A stretch of 64,000 nt of DNA, from positions 238,501 through 302,500 of the forward strand of contig JAKIMF020000004.1 of NCBI GenBank assembly GCA_022605425.2, read 5' to 3'. The notes beneath the pieces were generated by a model. That model searched no databases. It was given only the letters and a program-made list of their open reading frames with translations, and was not told the DNA's origin. Source of the DNA: Hamiltosporidium tvaerminnensis. Lineage: Eukaryota > Microsporidia > Dubosqiidae. The stretch's first letter is position 1. Each line of letters starts with the position of its first letter. The position numbers and the translations under genes were made by a program. Below are positions 58,831 to 64,000 of this stretch, piece by piece.

Positions 58831-60648
58831 GGTCTATATCAACTCACTTAATTATATCATCAAAACTGCCATGCCAACTATTCTTAATACAGAGTTTCTA
58901 TAAGATATACAGTCTTGCAAAAACTAATTAGGTTTTATCAGGCTCTTTCTGTTTCTGATATAAATTGTTAGTTTAGATATAGCAAAGCACTGATGAATTA
59001 TATAGATTTTTGTTGGATTTCTATTGGCATTCGGAGAACTTCAAATACAGAGTATATCTCATTTCTGGTTTCTATATAATTTTCATCAAGGATTTTTTTC
59101 GATGCTGTATGATATTTTACTTTATTTAGTTTTTCTGATATTTCTATGGTGGGTTATTAGTCTCATTTTCAACTATAAAAAGATTTTTGTGTTACATTTA
59201 CAAATCCAGACTTATATTTTAGGATTATTGCTTTTCTCGTTGATATTTCTTTTTAGGTAATTTAAGGGTACAACATATCAGTAATAAAGATATACTATTA
59301 AATTACTAATAGTAAAATTACCTAGAATGTTCTATAAATATTTAAAATATACATATCTCTTGATCTATTTAATATGTTCGTTTTTAATTGCATATTTCTG
59401 ATATTTCTGATAAATGTATTTTTTTCATTTTTTTATATTTTAAAAACGACAGAATATTTATTTAGTGTTCTACTTTTCTAAAAAATTTATTCTATGACTT
59501 AGTTTGATGTACTTATTCCAAAATCAAAACTAAACAATTAATTTCAACTATTTTTTTGGAAAAATTTTGATTTAATAAATTTTTTAGTATTAATAATATC
59601 CAGAAAAATAGTGAACATAAATTTTATGACAAATGTATGTAAAATGCAATGTAAAGGTATAGTTTTACTACAGGAAACTTTTTAAACAATTTTCCAGGCT
59701 TAAAAATATCATTTTTTTGGCTAAAAGTATAAATCTTTTTATGTATCAATATGTGAATTCTGATACTATGGATTTATACAGAGTTTATATTTTATAAAAA
59801 CTTCTAATAGTTCATTTTTATATAAATTTTAAAGATTTGTAAGTTATATTAATATTAAATCATTTTATTTATCGTTTTTAATGTTTAACTAGAATTATAT
59901 ATTATTTCAATGTATTTACACTAAAAAAATTACTGTTATACGTATTTTTATCTTTATTTGAGATTATATAATTGTTTTTTTTCTATAAATGTATTAATAT
60001 AAATATCTTGTTTTGATTTTTTTTATCGCATGGCTAAAAATTTGTTTTCATATATTTTTTTCTAGGTTTGCTTTCTCTTAAGAAATTATCTATTTTGGTT
60101 TATAGAATGATTGTTGTTTAAAATAAATATTAATAAAGAATGTAATCTTGTTTAAATGTTTTACGTTTATAATTTTAATCATTGGTGTATATTTTGTATT
60201 AAGAAATTAAGTCTTTCTAAGAAAAATTAATTAAATTAAAAACTTTGTTAAGGTATAATACTCTAAAATTTAAAATTATTTGTATTTTTGAATGAAAGCT
60301 GTAAGAAATTTAAGATTTGCTTTAAAAATTACATTTAAGAGATATTTACAATCGATAATATTTATAATTAAAGAACACTACAAAATAGTTTTAATATGAA
60401 TGAAATAAAATCTTAAAAGAAAAGCTTCGAATTACGATAATGTGTTTGTAAAAACTTACATTTTTCTTAATATGAACTAATTTTAATTAAATTTCAGTTC
60501 TTCAAATGCACTTTTATTGCCGTAACTCTCATATGCACATTTTCTTAGTCTAAATCTGCAATCAAGTATTGTGAAAAATATGATAAAAAAAATGTTAATT
60601 AAATAAACTATCTTGGCTAATGAAATATAACTAATTAGAAAAAATAAC
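58831..60648. other. A+T-rich gene-free stretch
   Basis: No gene or RNA recognised. The 78-codon frame at 59,024-59,260 is hydrophobic but unsupported. Confidence 0.5.
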
Positions 60649-61341
60649 TTACTGATTATACATGATGTATGTAATACGTAATTTCCAAAATACTAAAAAT
60701 ATTTCTATTGTCCAGATTCCAATCGACATTAAGTTTACAAAAACTGGATGGTTTTTTTCAAAAATATGACTGAAAAACTCAATTTTTATGATAAAAAGTG
60801 AATAATAAGATATTATTTGTGGTTTTGATTTGAAATAATAAACAAGAAAATTTGTGTTGTGCAAATATGACAAGTTTCTTAATGTTTTTAAGTTTTTATG
60901 AACAATATAGCTTTTAAGAAATGTGTAACATGCTCCAAGTCTTTTATAGTATGCCCAATATATATGTGCTTTTATATCTTTATAGGTGAAAAAAATGTAA
61001 AATATTTTCCCGAAATGAAGAAATAAATCAATCACTACATTTGTATGACAGGCAAAATACTTCAAAAGAATGGCCAAAGAAATATAAATCAAAGGAAAAA
61101 TTGCGCAAAACATATATTCAACAGACGTACTATACATAGAATTTATCACAAAACATATTTCCATCATTTGAGCCAACATTATTCCATAAACATATGTCCA
61201 TAAATCTGGTAAATCTACATCTTTTGGAATTATTTGTATATGTCTTTGTTGATAGTAAAGAAAAAAAGCTTGATAAAAAATCATAGACAGTGAAAAAATA
61301 GAATAAAACAAAATAAACCTAGATCGTTGTTTAAAATTCAT
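60649..61341 (-). CDS. Orphan multi-spanning membrane protein, 230 aa
   Basis: I do not recognise the family. About six hydrophobic segments: residues ~8-28, 50-68, 74-95, 100-118, 172-188 and 202-222, with basic loops between (YKRLGACY, KNLKTLRNLSY) and few acidic residues. No signal peptide distinct from the first span. Aromatic residues are very frequent (Tyr/Phe), which is partly A+T bias. The frame is open over 230 codons and starts at the first ATG, with AACC 8-10 nt upstream. Neighbours are decayed leader repeats, so there is no functional context. Probably a lineage-specific membrane protein. Confidence 0.65.
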   Translation of the reverse strand: MNFKQRSRFILFYSIFSLSMIFYQAFFLYYQQRHIQIIPKDVDLPDLWTYVYGIMLAQMMEICFVINSMYSTSVEYMFCAIFPLIYISLAILLKYFACHTNVVIDLFLHFGKIFYIFFTYKDIKAHIYWAYYKRLGACYTFLKSYIVHKNLKTLRNLSYLHNTNFLVYYFKSKPQIISYYSLFIIKIEFFSHIFEKNHPVFVNLMSIGIWTIEIFLVFWKLRITYIMYNQ

Positions 61342-62335
61342 TACTTTTAGGTTTTTTTGTAAATTTAAATTCGTATTGTTTACTGATTAATTAAATTGAT
61401 AAATATTTTTTTTATAATTCATCCATTTACAGAAAAAAATTGTTCTTCTGCTTTGAAACGAGTGTGCTCTGATATTCAGGAATATATAATTTAAATTTTC
61501 ATTGCATCTCTTCAATATATGATTATTTTACAAATAATTTTATATTTTATTCTCTTCTAATTATTTACTATTCAATTTAATCATAAAAATCACCTTCTAA
61601 ACCTAATATATCATAAAAATTAGGTAATTCGATTGAGTAAAATTTTATCCTTCTTAGCTTTATACAAATATAAGATTAATTTTTAGAAAAATATTTTTAC
61701 TTTCTCAAGATTCAAAAATATATTAGTCAAGTAATAAATAATAATTTACTAATCTTATAACATAAACTTTAAGCAAAAAAATAGTTTTGATTCAAAAGAA
61801 GAACTTCTTTCATCCTAATCAGAAATAAATACAATAAATAGATTCTTTTATACAATAATTTGGAATTTAAGTCTTCAAATTGAAATATACTACATAATAG
61901 ACCTTATAAGTTACGGATATTCTACTTATGACTTATCTAATAATCAAATAAAAGTACTTTGAAACTCAACTAAACTTCACCAAAAAATATTAACATTATT
62001 TAAATTTTAAATCGATTCTAATGTCTATATTATTAACCAAATTAGCTATAAATAGAATAAATTAAATTAGGGATTTAAAATATTTTTATTAGATTATAAA
62101 ATTCTCATTAAGTAAAATTTAAAAGAAGTGTTCTTCTGTATTAGGAAATTTCTAAATGTAACTTTAAATTTCCAAAAAAAATATAAAATAAAATTTATTG
62201 CTTTTTGGAAGATTCAATCTATAAATACTATTTTACTTTTAATTATGACCAATGATTTCAATTAAATGTAATCTAAGAAATTATTTTGAAAAAAATTAAA
62301 AATACAAAAATAATTTAATTTGTACAAACTAATGT
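61342..62335. other. A+T-rich gene-free spacer
   Basis: Nothing recognised. Confidence 0.5.
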
Positions 62336-62720
62336 TGATTAGAGGGAGAATAACCAGTTTAAAAGCAATCTATTTGTGAATAAATGTGTAAAAGTTTAGA
62401 ATCATTAGCTGAATTTTTGGTAAGATTTATTAAACCACATTATATCTATGGGCTAATCTCCTATAGTTCGGAATTATATCAGATCAAAAGAATTCCTAAG
62501 AAAAATAAAAAACTGCTTCAAAAATAAACTAATTCTCCTGTAAATCAGACATTGAGTAATGAAACATTGAATTATTAGGGTTTATGGAAGAATAAAAGAT
62601 TAGTGAATTTTGAATTATTTGACTCTTTAAAACTTTTCTCTTGTGAAAGAGGAATATACCTAGAAAAAACCAGTACATTGGCTAACGACAGAATAATTGA
62701 GCACTCTATCTGTTCCTCAT
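62336..62720 (+). mobile_element. Leader fragment of the dispersed repeat, type II, most decayed
   Basis: GAGGGAGAATAACCAGTTTA, AAGCAATCTATTTGTGAAT and later ATTAAACCACATTATATCTA follow the leader order. ATATCAGATCAAAAGAATTC and GTGAAAGAGGAATA match the body of the 58.4-kb copy. No open frame. Confidence 0.5.
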
Positions 62721-62812
62721 CTACAGAAAGAGATGAAAAAAGATCGGAATAAGCAAGCAAAGAAAAGTTTATAAAGCTATAATTAGGTATAAAAATATAT
62801 TCAAAAGAAATT

Positions 62813-63586
62813 TTATTTTTTTCCTGAATCTGCTACATCTATTTTTTTTGAGGGAATGAACATTATATAAAAGACAATTTGCAAAATATAACTAAGTATC
62901 ACAGTAAATACAAACGATATCAACATTCTATTATGTATTTTTTCTAAAGTAAATGAGAAAAATTGTTCAAAAAACTTTTCATATGAATTTTCTGCAATAA
63001 CGAACAATTCTTCAAACGTAACAAATGAAAGCACAGTACCTACTACTGCAAATACAAGTGCCAAAATATATCTATAAACATATATGTACAAAAAATATCC
63101 CAGCACACCAATTATCAACAACATACTCGTTTCTAAAAATTCTATATCGTCAAAAAAATTAAAATTTTTATATATCAGACTAATTAATATCAAATAAGAT
63201 AATATTAGTATTAATTTCTTGATTCTTAAGCACATATATGAAATACAGAACGATAATACAAAGATACTTATCCAAAACCCAATAGAATGGTTTTTTACAG
63301 ATTCAATATAATTTGTAAAAATAGATAATGAAACTATTTTTAAAATCAATCGCTTTGCATTCTTGGAATTTTCAATAAAAATAATTAGATTTCTAAATTC
63401 AGTAAATAAATACAGATTTAACAAAAATGAAAGTGAAACAAATAGTGTAGAAACACCTAATACCATCATATAAACAGATATACTGTTTATAAATATAAGT
63501 AAGATTGTTTTTTCTGTACCTGAATATATTTTTTTTACCAAATGTAAACAATTCAAAGGAAATCCAATCTTATATTCGGTTGACAT
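62813..63586 (-). CDS. Orphan polytopic membrane protein, 257 aa
   Basis: I do not recognise the family. About seven hydrophobic segments: ~28-48, 50-68 (LFVSLSFLLNLYLF), 100-118 (IGFWISIFVLSFCIS), 125-143 (LILILSYLILISLIY), 154-172 (SMLLIIGVLGYFLYIYVY), 174-196 (ILALVFAVVGTVLSFV) and 225-245 (LISFVFTVILSYILQI). The tail is polar with Lys (PSKKIDVADSGKK) and the N terminus is hydrophilic, so there is no cleavable signal. The Gly-containing pair of helices at 154-196 recalls small multi-TM families such as DUF4203/TMEM198, but this is not more than a resemblance. ACC lies 8 nt before the ATG. The frame is intact. Confidence 0.7.
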   Translation of the reverse strand: MSTEYKIGFPLNCLHLVKKIYSGTEKTILLIFINSISVYMMVLGVSTLFVSLSFLLNLYLFTEFRNLIIFIENSKNAKRLILKIVSLSIFTNYIESVKNHSIGFWISIFVLSFCISYMCLRIKKLILILSYLILISLIYKNFNFFDDIEFLETSMLLIIGVLGYFLYIYVYRYILALVFAVVGTVLSFVTFEELFVIAENSYEKFFEQFFSFTLEKIHNRMLISFVFTVILSYILQIVFYIMFIPSKKIDVADSGKK

Positions 63587-64000
63587 ATCTAATTGGTGTT
63601 TTGTTTATTTATATACAATAAATTTAATTAAAATCTTTAATTTAATTTAAATCATTGTAAAAAATAATTTTAGTATAAAATATTATGTTTATAGTAGATT
63701 TAGAAAGATCTTTAATTTATCTCTCAAAAAAAAATAAAAACATATTTATAAGATATTTGTGTATTTTAAAGAAATGTGATTTAATTTATCTCACAAAAAA
63801 CAAAAAATAAAAAGAATCTTATGAGATATTTGTATATTGTAAAGAAAACTGATTTAATTTAAATCAACAAAAAATAAAAAGATTCTCATAAGATTCTTTT
63901 TATTTTTTGTTTATTTATATATATTGAATCATATCATTAAATAAATAGAGCCTTTAATTATTTATATTTTTGTTGTACAAAATTTAATTTATCATTTCAA
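63587..64000. repeat. Direct repeats and a perfect 17-bp hairpin near the window end
   Basis: An ~86-bp unit is repeated from about 63,690 (TTTAATTTATCTC-ACAAAAAA and GATATTTGTATATTGTAAAG phrases). At 63,866-63,882 and 63,895-63,911 lie the arms AACAAAAAATAAAAAGA and its exact reverse complement with a 12-nt loop. No gene after 63,586. Confidence 0.8.

Overview
The window looks like a chromosome segment of a microsporidian. It is very A+T rich. The conserved genes are intron-less in the sequence, lie far apart, and are typical of a reduced fungal-related parasite. They also share a CCC or CCCC block 5-14 nt before the start codon, as described for microsporidian promoters. Long gene-poor stretches full of decayed retroelements, with low-complexity Asn-rich insertions inside conserved proteins, point to an expanded microsporidian genome of the Hamiltosporidium type. 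That genus-level guess is an inference and was not checked.

Layout. 1-1.14 kb: 3' part of an R2-clade non-LTR retrotransposon, broken. 1.14-4.6 kb: gene-free. 4.6-6 kb: F-box/WD40 protein like Cdc4 (minus). 6-13.2 kb: decayed mobile DNA (R2-like fragments, a structured dispersed repeat, an integrase relic). 13.8-15.2 kb: orphan membrane-anchored protein. 15.8-16.7 kb: tRNA-Glu(CTC), a 68-aa orphan and tRNA-Thr(CGT). 18.8-23.7 kb: frataxin (plus) converging on coatomer alpha (minus), with several tandem arrays between them. 24-33.9 kb: decayed retroelements. 34-35 kb: secreted orphan (minus). 35-41 kb: integrase relic and repeats. 42.1-46.2 kb: a tricalbin/extended-synaptotagmin gene (minus), split by one in-frame stop. 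46.2-51.3 kb: minisatellites, a degenerate R2-like copy and a small orphan. 52.2-54.6 kb: CDC48 (minus) with an 87-bp tandem array upstream. 56.5-57.3 kb: a 5'-truncated R2-like insertion with a likely 13-bp target-site duplication. 57.3-64 kb: two multi-spanning orphan membrane proteins, leader fragments of the dispersed repeat and a perfect 17-bp hairpin.

The recognisable genes are housekeeping: ubiquitin ligase substrate receptor (Cdc4-like), mitosomal Fe-S assembly (frataxin), COPI coat (alpha-COP), ER-plasma membrane tether (tricalbin) and the segregase Cdc48. No operon-like logic is seen.

The most interesting signals are: (1) the in-frame stop inside the tricalbin gene; (2) a dispersed ~700-nt element with a conserved long-range stem that carries a compensatory base change, possibly the 5' leader of the R2-like element; (3) minisatellites that copy the 3' coding end of frataxin and tricalbin into the downstream spacer; (4) a tandem array of the same CCCCTTT block that serves as start-site motif; (5) repeats that have spread inside coatomer alpha.
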